Positions 23,392 through 35,299 of a DNA stretch of 64,000 nt are shown here, piece by piece (within the stretch, counting starts at the first letter, position 1; each line of letters begins with the position of its first letter). Where the stretch lies: the NCBI GenBank assembly GCA_022478985.1, contig JAKSZP010009615.1:17464-81463 (forward strand). Direction: 5' to 3'. The DNA comes from Massospora cicadina (Eukaryota > Entomophthoromycota > Entomophthoromycetes > Entomophthorales > Entomophthoraceae). Below the pieces are notes generated by a model. It did not search any database, was not told the DNA's origin, and saw only the letters and a list, made by a program, of their open reading frames with translations. Position numbers and translations under genes: made by a program.

Positions 23392-24520
23392 TGTTGGGAT
23401 TTTTGCCCATATCCCCAGCCGGCTATATTACCAGGGATCGCTAGGGGATAATTCCCTTAATTTGAGGTGAATTGGAAATCGGTTGACCCTGATTTTGGGG
23501 TAACTATGTTTGGGGGATTTTAGGTTATTCGCCTGGCCAGATTTGTCAGGGATTGATCTGGATGAATGCTTGAGATCTTGTTGGGCAGAGTTGCTGAAAA
23601 TATAGGGGCATCTGATAGTTGATTAACTATCAGGTGTACCAATTGGGATTGGTTGGGTTTCATCACCAACTGATTGGGAATTTAGGAGTAAGTCGCAAGG
23701 CGAGTGATGCCACCTGCAACTAGCAAATCAATCAGCTGGTTTGCAACTTGCCTTAATGGGTAACAATTCCCATTACCTAATCAGGCGCTTGCCAAATATG
23801 GTTGGTTTACTTGGATTAAGAGTAAAACGTTAGGGACACGTTTTCTGACTCTTTCCATTTTAGGTCTTGAGGATGTCCAACAACAGAATTCTAGCCAGGA
23901 TGGGGAAGGCCATCGCTGCTGATAGAGGATGGGTGATTTAATGGCAATGGCTGCTGTTTCATCGAGGAGGTGCCAACCAAGGGTTGGGCACTGAATTCCC
24001 AACTATAAATTCCCTCAAGAATTCACTAGTAAAGAATCATCAATACCAGATTACTTTTTTAAAATTATCTTAGTATATTTTATCAGAATCCATTTTGAGT
24101 TCTATTCTTTTTTAAGAAAATTAGTGCTGTGTGCTCTAATTGGGAGACTCTTAAGGATAAAGAGTAAGGATCTGAGTGGGGATCCAGAGAAGAAGCTGAA
24201 TCAAATTGGGGATTTCTGCCAACTGTGTGTCACAGTGAAACTGTAAACAGGGATCTGAGCGTAGGTCAAGTTGGGTGATACCAGGGAATGAATCCCTATT
24301 CAGGACATCATAAGTATTTTGAGAGGAAATACTGGCTGAGCATTGGACTGAAATCTAGTACTACAATTTACCTACAGATAATAGTCACCATACTATTATC
24401 AATGATTATATCAACTACTATCATACAATGCAGAGAATTGCACAAAACTTAAATTTGTGCAGTTAATATGTTTATAGGGTTATTAAGTGAGAACAATCAG
24501 AAATCCTATAATATTTAACA
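23392..24520 (+). repeat. 3' LTR of element C
   Basis: 1129 bp, TGTTGGGATT to TATTTAACA, followed by GTTAT at 24521-24525. Partner of 18126-19257. Confidence 0.92.
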
Positions 24521-24645
24521 GTTATCTACAATTTTGGAGCCAAATATCTTATTGAAGACATTACCCATTGTTCTGTCATTAATCACGTTCATAGTAGGTT
24601 TCTATGCCCTTAATTATTTCTATGACAGGATCTTGAGGGGGTCAT
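24521..24645 (+). pseudogene. Integrase C-terminal end of element B
   Basis: Directly continues B's pol after C: YNFGAKYLIEDITHCSVI, then NHVHSRF, matching the D element's end (INRVHSRFL). It runs into a polypurine-like CTTGAGGGGGTCAT before the 3' LTR, so there is no antisense gene region in B. Confidence 0.8.
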
Positions 24646-25119
24646 TGTCAGAATTTGTGATGGCAAAGAGATGAAATTGACCACATCAAATTCAAACTTT
24701 GACGAGAATCAGCTATTCTTATTGTTAGGGGTGAAAATACCAGCTGGCAATGATGAACCTCATAAGCAAGCTCTAATTTCCTTGAATTCTATGTTTCACA
24801 ATAGGATGTTAACAGGAAATTGTTGTTTATAACGATTCCAAACAAAAAAACTTATAATTTGGGGTTCAACCCTGCTATAAACTAAAGATCCTAGTTGGGA
24901 GGTTTCTATAAAATCACCTTGACGTCATGTCTCTCAACAAACCTATAATTATTTATAAATATAACTAATAAAGGATCTTGGATTTTAATTTTCTAAATTC
25001 CACCTCGAGCTGATACTTTTATCTTCATTTTTCCAGAACTATTGCAGCCTTCAATTTTGACAACTTTTTCCTTATTTAAATTAAAACAGTGAATTTTGAC
25101 AACTATTGCAAATTCAATA
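24646..25119 (+). repeat. 3' LTR of element B
   Basis: Starts TGTCAGAATTTGTGATGG and ends AACTATTGCAAATTCAATA; collinear with 2297-2829. Followed by AGATC (25120-25124), one mismatch from the 5' flank AGACC. Confidence 0.78.
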
Positions 25120-25124
25120 AGATC

Positions 25125-25308
25125 CTTGTTGACTTGTACAGGGTTCTTAGTAATTTTTCAAGGATAACTTATATCTTTTTTAGCTGAGGTAATAAATTAG
25201 CATAACTTGAGGCCCTTGATTTTTAATTTCTTTAGGACATTATATATTAAGCACTGTTATTCAAGTATATCAACTCTAATATTGTAAACTTTACCTTCTG
25301 TTCTCCTG
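25125..25308 (-). other. Short remnant between B and the LINE, presumed part of element G
   Basis: 184 bp, AT-rich, with no recognisable gene. It is bounded by B's duplication on the left and ends with the 17-bp LINE target duplication (25292-25308). By position it should be element G sequence; that is inference only. Confidence 0.35.
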
Positions 25309-25386
25309 CTTTTCATTATCTTAACAATCACTTTAGTTACTACGATTCAATTTAAACACAAATTTGGATAATCACACACAGGAAAG

Positions 25387-26804
25387 ATGGGCGACTTTAA
25401 TAACAAAAATAATACATGTGCGAGCATCACAGCAAGCGGTGCGCTTAATGGTGCAACTAAGGGCAAGAAACGCCCTGGAGGGGAACAGGAACCAAGCTGT
25501 AAAAAGATTGCAAACTCAGACACCATCTGGGTTTATGGTATTTACTGTAAAGCACGCGCAATACATGTACATTCAATTCAACTGACCTTTGTCAAAGGTG
25601 GAACACGGGATCAGACTCTTCCTTGGGGATGAGTCACTGACCCTGTGGGAGAAAACATGTGAGGCACAGCCTTACTTTTTCCCTCACGTGGTGTACGTAG
25701 CCACCAACAACATGGGCTGTGGCTGGATCAATATTGGTTTCAAAACAGCCGATGAAGCTGATGCCGCAGCAAAAATCTGCGTGGAAATTGCCCTCCCTGA
25801 GGGCAAAAAAATTGTGTGCACCGCGCGCACCAGATGGAACAAAGCATAAACTTTGTTCATCTCCTTTGACTCGCTCCCCACCAACCTTCCTTGTAAGGTA
25901 ATCGAGGAGGAGCTCTGCAAAGGTCTTGTGGCCTATGGAGAAATCCAACAACTCAAATTACAGCAATTTTGCTTAATGCCCAACCTGTGAACGGGCAAAG
26001 CTATTGCTGTAATCAACCCCTTCCCAGAAGTGGAAGAGGATTTATCCAGAATTCCCCATGCAGCAGAATTTCACTTTGCAGATGGGGGCCAGTTGGCTGC
26101 ATTCTGAGTTACACCAGAACGCGCACCACCCATTTGCAACCACTGTGGCTCACTGGGCCACAAGGAACATGAATGCCCTGTAAAAGAGGGCTTAATGGAA
26201 AGTGATTTTTGTGAAGAAGCTATGGACGAAGATAATGAAAACTTCGCCAAAATGACTGATGGCCACCACCCATTCCGCTGGGGTGAAGATGGACTATTCT
26301 CCATTGTGGACCCAGTTACAAGTAAACAGCGCAAAGCAGCACAAAAAGCCCACAAGAGAGCAGCAGCTGAAGTGGCGGCACATGCGGAATCTGCCATTAA
26401 CCACGGACAAATTCAGGAGGATATTTCAGATATTCACTGAACCAACCAATCAGAACAATATGCCCAGGTCAAAATTTCACAGTAACCAGACTGAGCCACA
26501 AAGTGTCATCAGTCATGCACATACTGAGGAACAATGCAACCACAATTTGGGTGAAAATGCGGTGCACAATGCAACAAAGTTGAACCTCAAAAATATAAAT
26601 TCCAATCAACAACCTGCATCAAATCAACATGAGACCTGTGCAGGAAAAGTTGACGCAAATGCAAAAAACTACAATTCCCTTGAATCATTGGGTCAGATCA
26701 AGAGAACCAACAATGGCAGTGAAAGAGTTGGAGTACAGATGCGGAGCATGGCCAAAATGAGCTGCGGTGGGATAGGACCAGAGGGTCCTCCCAACCGCTC
26801 CTGA
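25387..26804 (+). pseudogene. LINE ORF1 (RNA-binding, CCHC zinc knuckle)
   Basis: Begins at the ATG 25387 (MGDFNNKNNTCASITASG), 78 bp into the element. A frameshift near 25590 moves the frame to 25589-25846, where the fold resembles an RNA-binding domain. A later frame holds the knuckle CNHCGSLGHKEHEC (about 26133-26174; C-x2-C-x4-H-x4-C) and an acidic, Ala-rich end at 26437. Another frame, 26259-26801, is open for 181 codons, rich in Asn, Gln and His, and runs to the start of ORF2; it may be the true C-terminal part after a frameshift. The protein would coat LINE RNA. Confidence 0.75.
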
Positions 26805-26822
26805 TGCGCCACGGGCACCTCA

Positions 26823-29800
26823 GTGTCAATAGGGACGTTAAACATCGTGGGAGCCAGGGCTCATACGTCCCAAGCCAAAAATCTGGCATTCCTGCGAAAA
26901 ACTCTTGTAGACATCTTGGCCATCCAAGAAACCCACTGCCTACAAGGGGAAGAAGAATCCTGGTCAACCAGGGTTGCACCATCACAATCAGTATGGACGT
27001 CTCACTGTGGGGTGATAGTCCAAAACAACAAAAAATTTAAAGTTACAAATTCATCATCACACTTGCACGGTCGAGTCCTGGTAGCAACAATCACATGCCA
27101 AGATGAAATAATTTCGTTAGCATGTATCTATGCACCGTGCACTGCAACCAAGAGAAAAAAAAATTTGAAAAAATTTCTACTCTCACCCTCCCACCAGATA
27201 TCATCATGTTAGGCGATTTCAACTGCTGGGATAACCCCAGTACATATTGATGGCCTGATCCCAGGGGATACCCACCTGGACACATTGAATATCGCACAAT
27301 GAAGGCATCTCTTGGCTTACAGGATGCTCTTCCCCCAATTCACCAATTTTTCCCCATATGACAAGGCCCAACATACGTGAGGTACTGCTCATATCGATGA
27401 GTCATATTGACCACATTCTCATCCCACAATCCCACCACTCAAGAATCTCCAAATTTACAACAAAAAAGATCAATTTTTCTGATCACTGATTAGTTACGGT
27501 GCAGTTAGCGCCAACCCAATCCCACACACATGTTCACCTTGGAGAAAGCTTCACCCAGAAAATATAAGATTGCCTTAAATATCTGAGTGGGTTGAAAACA
27601 AGGCTACAAACCCAGAATCCACAGCCCCATTCACTTTGGATCCCATCGGAACATGGGAAAATTTCAAAAAAAGAATTAATCAACAAAACCTGACATATTG
27701 CATCATGCAAGTATACTGCGGACACAGCCACAATCAAGCGTACCTTGGCAGAACTAGACCACCTGGAAATAAATACTCCAAGATCTGGATATAGCCCTAA
27801 TTGGGGATGCAAATGGGCAGAAATTTCAGCCCGACTTAACAATCTCATCTTTGAACACCAACACAGAATCAAAGTATTGAACAAAGGTAAGTTCATAAAG
27901 GAAGGCGAAACCTGTTTGACATACTTTTTCCGCCAATTCCACTCCTGTGGAAACCAGACCACATGCACACAGGTCCGCAATACCAATGGCACTGTGGCAA
28001 CTGACCCTGAGGAGGTCAAGGCGGAAGTACACCGCTATTACACTGAATTATATCGTGATATGCCAACAGATCCACAAAAAATTAAAAAATTTATTAAAAC
28101 TGCCAAGATATAAAGTACACCATTAAATTACAATATACTATCCCTTATCACACGGGAGGAGCTTTGGGAAACAATTCGCGGTGCACCACATAGGAAATGC
28201 CCAAGGCCTGATGGGAAACCCTACGAATTTTACAAAAAATATTTTCAACAAATCGCCCCCCTCCTATTGGCGTCAATGAACCAGAGTTTGTTGGAAACAC
28301 GCCTATTACCAGGAGGCCATGAATCCTACGTTATAACCTTGTATAAAAGGGTGACAAGTTGGACCTGGCCAACTGGCGCCCAATTGCACTCTCCAACACT
28401 GACACAAAAATTCTAACAAAAATTCTAGAAGCTAGATTAGGCGCAATTGCATCTGACGTCCTATCACCCAACCAGTTTGGGTTTATACCAGGGCGTTCAA
28501 TCTGGAACAACATACACCCTGTTGCAAACATTTGCCAATCCAAAGCAACTGGTGCCCTGGTCTTCTTGGATCAGGAAAAGGCGTATGACCGTGTTAGCTG
28601 GCCATACCTAAAAGAATGTCTACATGCCTTCAAACTCCCACCAAGATTTATAAAATGGGCGATGCTCCTAACAGAATCTGCAACCATGGCTGTATGTGGC
28701 CCTGGATTCCTAACAAACAATATCAAACCACACAGAGGGCTCAAACAAGGAGATCCCCTCAGCCCACTGCTATACAATTTCAGCTTTAACCCGCTCCTCC
28801 GAGTAACTGACTCACATCTCATGGGGATAACCGCACAAGGACAACCAACAGTCAAGTTACTGGCCTTTGCAGATGACTGCGTAGCAGGTATAGCAAACAA
28901 TGAAGATGCCCGACAGCTGGAACACACTCTAGAGGAATACTCCAAGGTGAGCAATGCATTGCTCAACAAAAGGAAGACAGAAATCATCCTCTTAAGCAAA
29001 TACACAAACAATTGGGCCACAACATCAGAACCTTGCACCAACACTCAAAGAAAAAACCCAATTATTTTACCCTTTGCAACACCTCCCACCACCACTCCTG
29101 TCTGACACCTTGGAATCTGGCTAGAATCAGGGGGATATGCTAATAAGACAATGGAAAGTAACCTGTTACAACGGGTATCCAAACGCGTAGTCTCCCTCAA
29201 GGGGAGAACCCCAGGACTAACAGGACGAGTTACAGTTGCTAACTCGCTCATCCTCCCAATACTGTGGTACCAAGCCCATGCGATAGCCTTCTCACCTACC
29301 TTTATAACCTCAATTTGCGCGCTTATCCAGGGCTGGCTGTGGCCTGGCTCTCACCCTCCTATACGGATGGAAACACTATTTGGCCCACGCTCAAGCGGAG
29401 TCATGGGACTAATAGATTTTGAGAGCCATGCCAATCACATCCTAGGTACCTGGATAAAGGAAATCCTTGCTCCAGACCTCCCGCAACAACGTTGGTCCAG
29501 AGCAGCAAGGACTAACTTTGCACAGGCGCTCAAATTAACCAACCCACATAGTCCACCCAGACTACTTTCATACCTTGCCAAGCACCCTACTGCAATGGGT
29601 CCGCATGGAACCTCCCCTCATTTCAAACATATCCTTCCAAACTATCCGCCATATGGGATGGACCATAGAGAACATGGGTACTATACAGGGAAGGGGACAA
29701 CCCAGCCCCCAATTCAAATTAAGAAACCCAGAAAACCACCCCCAGAGGGATATGCTCGCAACAACCCCAAGCATAGCTAGGATAGAATACCTAGATACGC

Positions 29801-30380
29801 TGGACATTCCCTATGATTTAACCACACAGAAAGCAATGTGGAAAATGACACACCACCCTCTCCTACAACCAAGGATAAGAGCAAACTCCTGGCGCTGTTT
29901 GAGAAGGACCTATAGGATGGCGGACCGCTCCAACTCCCTCCACAAAACATGTGCAGTATGTGGAGGGAGGGATCCCTACATCACCGCCTAGAAACATGCC
30001 CCCCAACCAAAGCTATATGGCAGGAAGTCGCACGCCTGCTCAAGATTCAAAAAGAACAGGAATTCTTGATATCAAAGAGTATCTTTGCGCTCCATATCGA
30101 GTCACCAATCCCATCTACCTTCCGCTCCCAAATAATACCCATTGCAATGTGGACAATACACACAATTGCATTAGATGCGTTCAAGGGCACAGTCCCAACC
30201 ATTCATGGGATTATTAACAGATTCCATGTCCACTTACTAGAGCACTTCCAAGCCTGGCTCTATGGATATATGAGACCAAGACAAAAAGCGCTCATAGAAT
30301 CATGGTTCCCACTCTGGTTCCTCCACACAGACCCTTTCCTTCACACCTGCTCCATAGCAGGGGAAACCCCCTCAGAGTAG
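26823..30380 (+). pseudogene. LINE ORF2 (endonuclease and reverse transcriptase)
   Basis: Starts MSIGTLNIVGARAHTSQ. Endonuclease: ILAIQETHC (about 26920), HGRVLVATI, CIYAPC, LGDFNCWDNP (about 27211) and SDH (about 27478) are AP-endonuclease motifs. RT: LANWRPIALSNTDTKILTK (28364), NQFGFIPGRS (28479), VFLDQEKAYDRVSW (motif A, 28560), LKQGDPLSPLLYN (motif B, 28742), LAFADD (motif C, 28863). The RT core 28359-29103 is open for 248 codons. C-terminal part: 29151-29777, then CAVCGGRDP and HHRLETCP (about 29950-30000), a zinc-binding motif typical of LINEs. No RNase H domain seen. Breaks near 27210, 28110, 29105 and 29780. Confidence 0.88.
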
Positions 30381-30550
30381 TGCACCAACCCCCATACCTG
30401 GCAGTCCCGCTGGCAACAGGGGTAACTTGAGTACCCTGGGGTGCCCAATTTTTATATTTCTTAGTTATTCTCTTAGTTTCACATATATTTGGCAATGTCT
30501 GTCCCCTGGTCGGCTTACCTCAGTTAAATAAAATACCTTCTGTTCTCCTG

Positions 30551-33085
30551 GTTGAACATCTATTTTTATTGACATATGATATAAGTATTTACTCATCTTC
30601 TACATTATAATGTAGTTGAATTGTCCTTTGGTTTATAAACAGTTGACTGGATAAATTGAATGGTCTTTCCTCAAAAAGCATACTTTATATCTTTCAATCC
30701 TTTTTCTCATCATTTTAGAATTATAACAAAATTTATTTATTAAAAAAATAATGTTTATAATTTTAGAATACTTTTCATAACTTTACTAAGAGCTGAGTTC
30801 CTATGTGTAAAAGCACAATGGCTAATTCCAAGTACCACAGCTGAAATGGACAATTCTGATCCATTAAAACTGCAATGGTAGTGCGGAATATGCTCCTAAA
30901 ACTTTTAGTTAAACCAGTCCTGGCATTTAAAACTTGCCTTGATAAAAAGTGTCTGGATCAAACTTCAATCTTTATATAAGTTTGGATGACATGAAGTTTA
31001 CAGATGCACAGACATCTAAAAACTAAAGTTTTTACCTTTTAACTTTTTTTACTTTTGTAAATCTCTTTATTAACATAATTCCTGTAGTGAGTATTAAAAT
31101 CATGGTATGCATGACTCTCCTAACTCTTCAGGGAGTTAAAACTACTAACAAGGATAAGTAATTCACCATATCTTTGTAAATATTCTTATAGGTAGTGTCA
31201 ACTAAAATTTCTCCATCTGCTATGGTGTCAACAATATGAAATGCTTTAAAGCTTGATCTAAGTAGAATTTCTCGGATGGCTCATAAGTTCGCTTTTTGGT
31301 CACAAATGGGTAAGTGAAGTCACTTTTTTTGGGCTCCCATCACATAGTAACCTGACTCTACCCTTAAACTAGATTGTCATTATCAACTATGTTTTTGTAT
31401 TGAACCATCTAACTAATTAATCTGACTTCTTCTTTTGGTTCATCCTTATCCTCTACTTTTAAATTTGAACAAAATTCAAAAATATCCTTCTTATTGGCAA
31501 TTATTGCACTTGAACATGTCTTGGTTTGATATTTCCATTTAATGGGCTGATAGACTCTCTTTTCAGTTTATCAGTACAACTCTGATCAATGTTACAGCTT
31601 TCCAACTATAGTGGCGCGTTTAATGTCCTTGATGCTTAGACGCAGTCTTATATTCAGTTTTGATAATATTAAACTAGTTTATTTTAGTAACCTTCAAAGA
31701 TTTGCCTGGTTTCATGGTTAAGTACATGTGCAGAAAGAGTTGAGGAATGTGATTCTATAAGGCTGATCAAATTTTTTTCATGGTGACTAACCCAATGCAC
31801 CAGTGGTCTAAAGCCGATGTGCTTTGAGATAGTAACAATTTTCTTTATCACAACGACTCATTTCTCCCACATTTCATGGTAAAAAACTCTTGTTTAATAT
31901 TATGGTTGTCTTGAACACTAGTGAATTCAAAGATGAGGATCTCTTTACAGTTGGCCCAATAATAGTGAGTCAAAGATAGGCTCCAAGAACTTTTTGAGTT
32001 TCTCTGTTCATATCCCTGAACATGGCTAGCCTTTTGCTTATTGCTTGATCCATCCATGCTATTCTTTAGATCTAAAGATATATTGCTATAGTTTCTCTCC
32101 AGGAGTGTATATAGTCTTGATAAATGGCCTAAAGTTTTTTCTTCATTGTGTGATATAAATTGCCATAAAGGTATAGTAATCAGTAAAGGGGTGCCAGTAC
32201 TGATTGTGAGCTCTCTTAGCTGAGTAAGCGTTGGTGAGATGGATGTTGCTGCACATTCTTGTTATCAATCTCATGATTTAACTAATTCAGCTGATCATTG
32301 TGGCACTCAAGCTTGCTGATAAACATATTTAAACTTTGGAAGTTCTCATTGTTCTCTTTTTTCAAAAATAAAACTCTTTTATCCAATTGTTCCACTGAAT
32401 TCTTATGCACGCTTCTGAATGTAGTCTACTTCTTAACAGCTCAGCTAATTGTCACTTCACTTTATTGATCTATCCAATAAATCTCTCAAGGTCTCTATTT
32501 TTGGGAGTTCATCTCCATGGTACAATTCCATTATATCTCTATTGAACTCTCTACAATCACTTAAAAATTCCCTCTGTATTGAGTACCACTTATTGTATCT
32601 CAACCCCACTTGCTCATATGATGATGATGCCATAGTATGGTCCAGATTTGATAATTTTTTTTGAATCTCACAGGGTACAATGTCATTTAACTTTAAGGTC
32701 TGTTATTCTTTATCATAAAAACTTTTACTCATGACATAAGAGCATTTAACCTAAGTTGAACCTTATATTGACTTTAATGATGTCTTCTCTAAAACATTCT
32801 GGAACTTTCTCAGCCTCTACTTGTCAGTTAAGCTAAGTCTTGAACCTCTGAGGTTAACTCTTCCATGAGTTATACTACTTTTATCAAACCCAAACTAGAT
32901 TAAATAACAAATTTGAGTAGATACTTTTGGAAATAAACTTTACTTATTTTAGAATATCTAAAGTGAATTATTTAGTAAGTGCAAGAATTTGGGTTTATCT
33001 GATTGGACTAGCAATCATTTGATAAATTCTCAAATGTTTTTAAATATGCAATTCCATAAGTCTGGATATCTAATCTATTGGGTTA
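30551..33085 (-). mobile_element. Right part of old Ty3/gypsy element G (5' part, minus strand)
   Basis: AT-rich stretch with many stops. A convincing minus-strand gag fragment lies at 32057-31848. Further minus-strand stretches around 31300-31520 are open for short lengths but not assignable to protease with confidence. Left and right parts of G have matching orientation and complementary domains (gag here, RT-RH-IN at 0.6-2.1 kb). The 5' LTR and primer-binding site were not found. Confidence 0.5.
31848..32057 (-). pseudogene. gag: Gag fragment of element G
   Basis: Reads MDGSSNKQKASHVQGYE and, further on, YYWANCKEILIFEFTSVQDN. This parallels D gag (MDGATDQQKVRHITSCLS, TWAQVKTALIKEFGSDQ) and B gag (WNQVQIALVQVYGSDQ) in order and spacing. 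About 69 codons are open. The rest of gag is too decayed to read. Confidence 0.6.
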
Positions 33086-33088
33086 GAT

Positions 33089-33887
33089 TGTGGGAAATTC
33101 ATATATAGACTCAAAAGGGGCTAAAGGCACCTGAAGGGCCTTTGATGCAACTGGGTGACTTGTCTCATGTTGTTGATGAGTGTTAGTCACTTCTTTGGCA
33201 CCAAAGATCCCCTTACTGTACCCCCTTTCCTGCTTTTTGCCTTGTAGATAAGATCAAGGAGTCTGTAGGGAAGTAGCTCTGGTCAGAGGCCACTAAGAAG
33301 ACCCCCTCATCTGACCACCACACTATCATACCTCACCCCTTTTTACTTTGAAATTTGGCTTCAAAACTTGGAGCTGCCTCTCAAGGTAGAAAAACTGGTT
33401 CAGGTCATGAAATATGAGGTTTTGGGTCATTAATTGCTGATCTGAGTTGAAAGTTTGTTCCAGATTTTTTAATTTAAATCATTAATCAAAATTGACTCCT
33501 TTGAAAGCCAATTAATCTAAGCATATGATTCAAGAAAATAAGCTCAAGTTTGTATCAATCAGAGTACCTTTTGCAGATCCAAAAGTTCTTTTGGCAGAGA
33601 TTCTGACCTAATATGTAAGCTATCTGACAACCCCTCAAGCCCAGACTGCTCTTCAAAACCTCAACCTAGGGGGACCAGCCAAGAGAGCACGTCATCCAGC
33701 CCAGTTCAAGCCCTCACCTCAATTCCTTCCCCCACCACCAATTATAAAAGACAACTGCCCATCCTAGGGTCAGTTTTCAGTTCATTCTTTTACTTAGGCT
33801 TATAGTAAAATCTCAATTTACTGATCTCTGTAACTCCACCAGTCTGTTAATTTCTTAACATTTTCTCTTTAAATCTGGTTAAACATG
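33089..33887 (+). repeat. LTR-like unit
   Basis: Starts TGTGGGAAATTC and ends TTAAACA, with a TATA-like AATTATAAAAGAC at about 33750 followed by a leader-like stretch. Its length and layout are those of an LTR. No second copy and no TGGTGCTC-type primer site were found in the window, so it is either a solo LTR or the 5' LTR of an element whose other end is lost. Confidence 0.4.
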
Positions 33888-33939
33888 CCGCCATCAGATT
33901 TCTGGGCCCAATGATTGTAGAATAAGCACTCTAATCATA

Positions 33940-34840
33940 GATCCAGCAGCTTGCTGCACACTAAATGAAGTCGTTACAAGCTACACTTCCAGACTATTTC
34001 TCTATCCTCTGCAATAGAAGGCCAACAAATTCGCCATATTCAGTCCACTGACCCACCACTAATTCAGTGTGATCTAGCCAACAAAAAGCCTCTCATTCCA
34101 TCGCATATGAAGGCAATCAAAATCTGCCTACCTCACCCTGCTGACCCACCACTGTTTTGGTGTAACCTTGACACTATAAGCCCTTCCAACCCTTCTATTT
34201 TTAGTAACCATCTTTGGGCACAAATGCCTATCCTTACAACCATGAGAATACACTCAGTCTCCTGATCACCTGGAGCAACAATACATGGAAAATCAACCCC
34301 AGTTTGCATAAATAAATGATCTATCGTTTTAACACCTTTTCTGACTCTGATCAGAAATTCAATGCACCCCACCAACTGCAAGATGGTTCCTAAGCTCAAA
34401 GTGTTTGAATCAAACCAAATTTGATTTGATTAGTGATTCTGATCATTACTATCATTAATCATCACCTCCTAGTGAGCCTAATAACTTAAAAATATATGAT
34501 GGTGCACCAGGAGAATTTGGTATAAGTATTGAAGGCCAGAAACTGCCGATTATGGGGAATGGTCATTCTCACTTCCTACCCCACCTTTTAAAGTTGCCCC
34601 AGCAAGACCTGCAGCTGCCCCTATTGCAGCCATTTAAATTACTATGGGGCCTTTTGTACGTTACTAAACTTTTACTACCCTCACAGAATCATAGGGCGTC
34701 CTTTCTACAAGTTAACAGGCCCGCTATGTCACTGGCATTATAGGCTTTTCTCTAAGTTGTCGCTCACCCAGACTGGAAGCCCAGAATGCTCTAATTAGCA
34801 TAATCCATGACAGGTTCTGTACATTCATCTTGGTTACAGA
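33940..34840 (+). pseudogene. Probable retroelement leader/gag remnant
   Basis: A plus-strand frame is open for about 90 codons across 33990-34261 without ATG at its start (includes IRHIQSTDPPLIQCDLANKK and NHLWAQMPILTTMRIHS), then is broken by TGA codons in the same frame at 34262 and 34313. A Pro/Ala-rich frame around 34580-34640 follows. The TGA-rich decay and the preceding LTR-like unit suggest an LTR retroelement; no diagnostic domain is visible. Confidence 0.35.
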
Positions 34841-34894
34841 GTCTCTAGATGCCAAATTCCTGATTCTTTTTGATCTTTTTGGTTTAACTTTTAA

Positions 34895-35260
34895 TTTGTA
34901 TCATGGAGTTCATGGTTTACTTATGGACGTTCTAATTGTTATGGTACTCCACATGTTTCTAGTGACATTTGTGGCTCTTCAGGTGCTTATGGTTGCTTCT
35001 TTGAAATTAATTGCTCACTTGATTTGGTATTATGCTAATCTTGTGACAATGTATGTTCAAGGAATTCATTTTGGGATCAATATTGAAATGAGTATCAAAA
35101 TTCAGTTGTTGTCAGCAGCTGAAAATTTATTATAATCACCATTAGCAGCTATAAAACCATTTTGGTTGTTGTCAGCTATAAATGAGACTCAATCATTATC
35201 ATCACCAGGTATCAAATTACTTTGGTTGTTGCCGCTATTAATGAGCCTATATTGACAAGT
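34895..35260 (+). other. Short Cys-rich open stretch and degenerate repeats, unassigned
   Basis: Plus frame 34895-35023 reads WSSWFTYGRSNCYGTPHVSS and then DICGSSGAYGCFFEINC: five or six Cys within about 40 residues, no start codon, stop at both ends. It may be an exon of a decayed secreted protein or chance. From about 35050 to 35255 units like ATAAAACCATTTTGGTTGTTGTCAGC recur two to three times with changes, a short degenerate tandem array. Confidence 0.25.
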
Positions 35261-35299
35261 TGCTGGCTGACAGATTTTTTAATTTTGCCTCTCTTTAAA

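Larger units (their letters stand above)
18126..24520 (+). mobile_element. Ty3/gypsy LTR retrotransposon C, internal-deletion derivative
   Basis: LTRs at 18126-19257 and 23392-24520, perfect GTTAT duplication at 18121-18125 and 24521-24525, primer-binding site and polypurine tract. Internally it has only a short coiled-coil leader (about 19311-19670) joined directly to RNase H (about 19785), then integrase to about 21345, and the antisense frame shared with A. Gag capsid and zinc knuckle, protease and RT are missing. It must have been mobilised in trans, or lost these parts after insertion. It sits inside B's integrase. Confidence 0.92.
2297..25119 (+). mobile_element. Ty3/gypsy LTR retrotransposon B, interrupted by A, C and a composite insertion
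   Basis: The outer element of the nest. Its 5' LTR (2297-2829) and 3' LTR (24646-25119) are collinear but strongly diverged. Flanking 5-mers AGACC (2292-2296) and AGATC (25120-25124) form a target duplication with one mismatch. Removing A (3374-12473), the insertion at about 13412-14112 and C (18126-24520) leaves about 6.6 kb with gag, PR, RT, RNase H and IN in normal order and continuous homology across the C insertion site. All domains carry stops and frameshifts. Its gag and integrase most resemble element D among elements here. It inserted into the minus-strand element G. Confidence 0.85.
25309..30533 (+). mobile_element. Full-length non-LTR retrotransposon (LINE, APE/RT type)
   Basis: Flanked by a perfect 17-bp duplication TACCTTCTGTTCTCCTG (25292-25308 and 30534-30550). 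Two-ORF layout: ORF1 with a CCHC knuckle, ORF2 with AP-like endonuclease, RT (FADD intact) and a C-terminal Cys/His motif. The 3' end is TTAAATAAAA rather than a long poly(A). Base composition is visibly more GC-rich than the flanks. Several frameshifts and TGA stops break both ORFs. RT motif style (NWRPIALSNTDTKILTK) is L1-like; exact clade not determined. Confidence 0.93.

Noticed and set aside
34895..35023. Cys-rich stretch considered as a secreted effector or zinc knuckle
   Set aside because: Cys spacing does not fit a CCHC knuckle, there is no start codon or signal peptide, and both ends are stops; kept only as an unassigned note.
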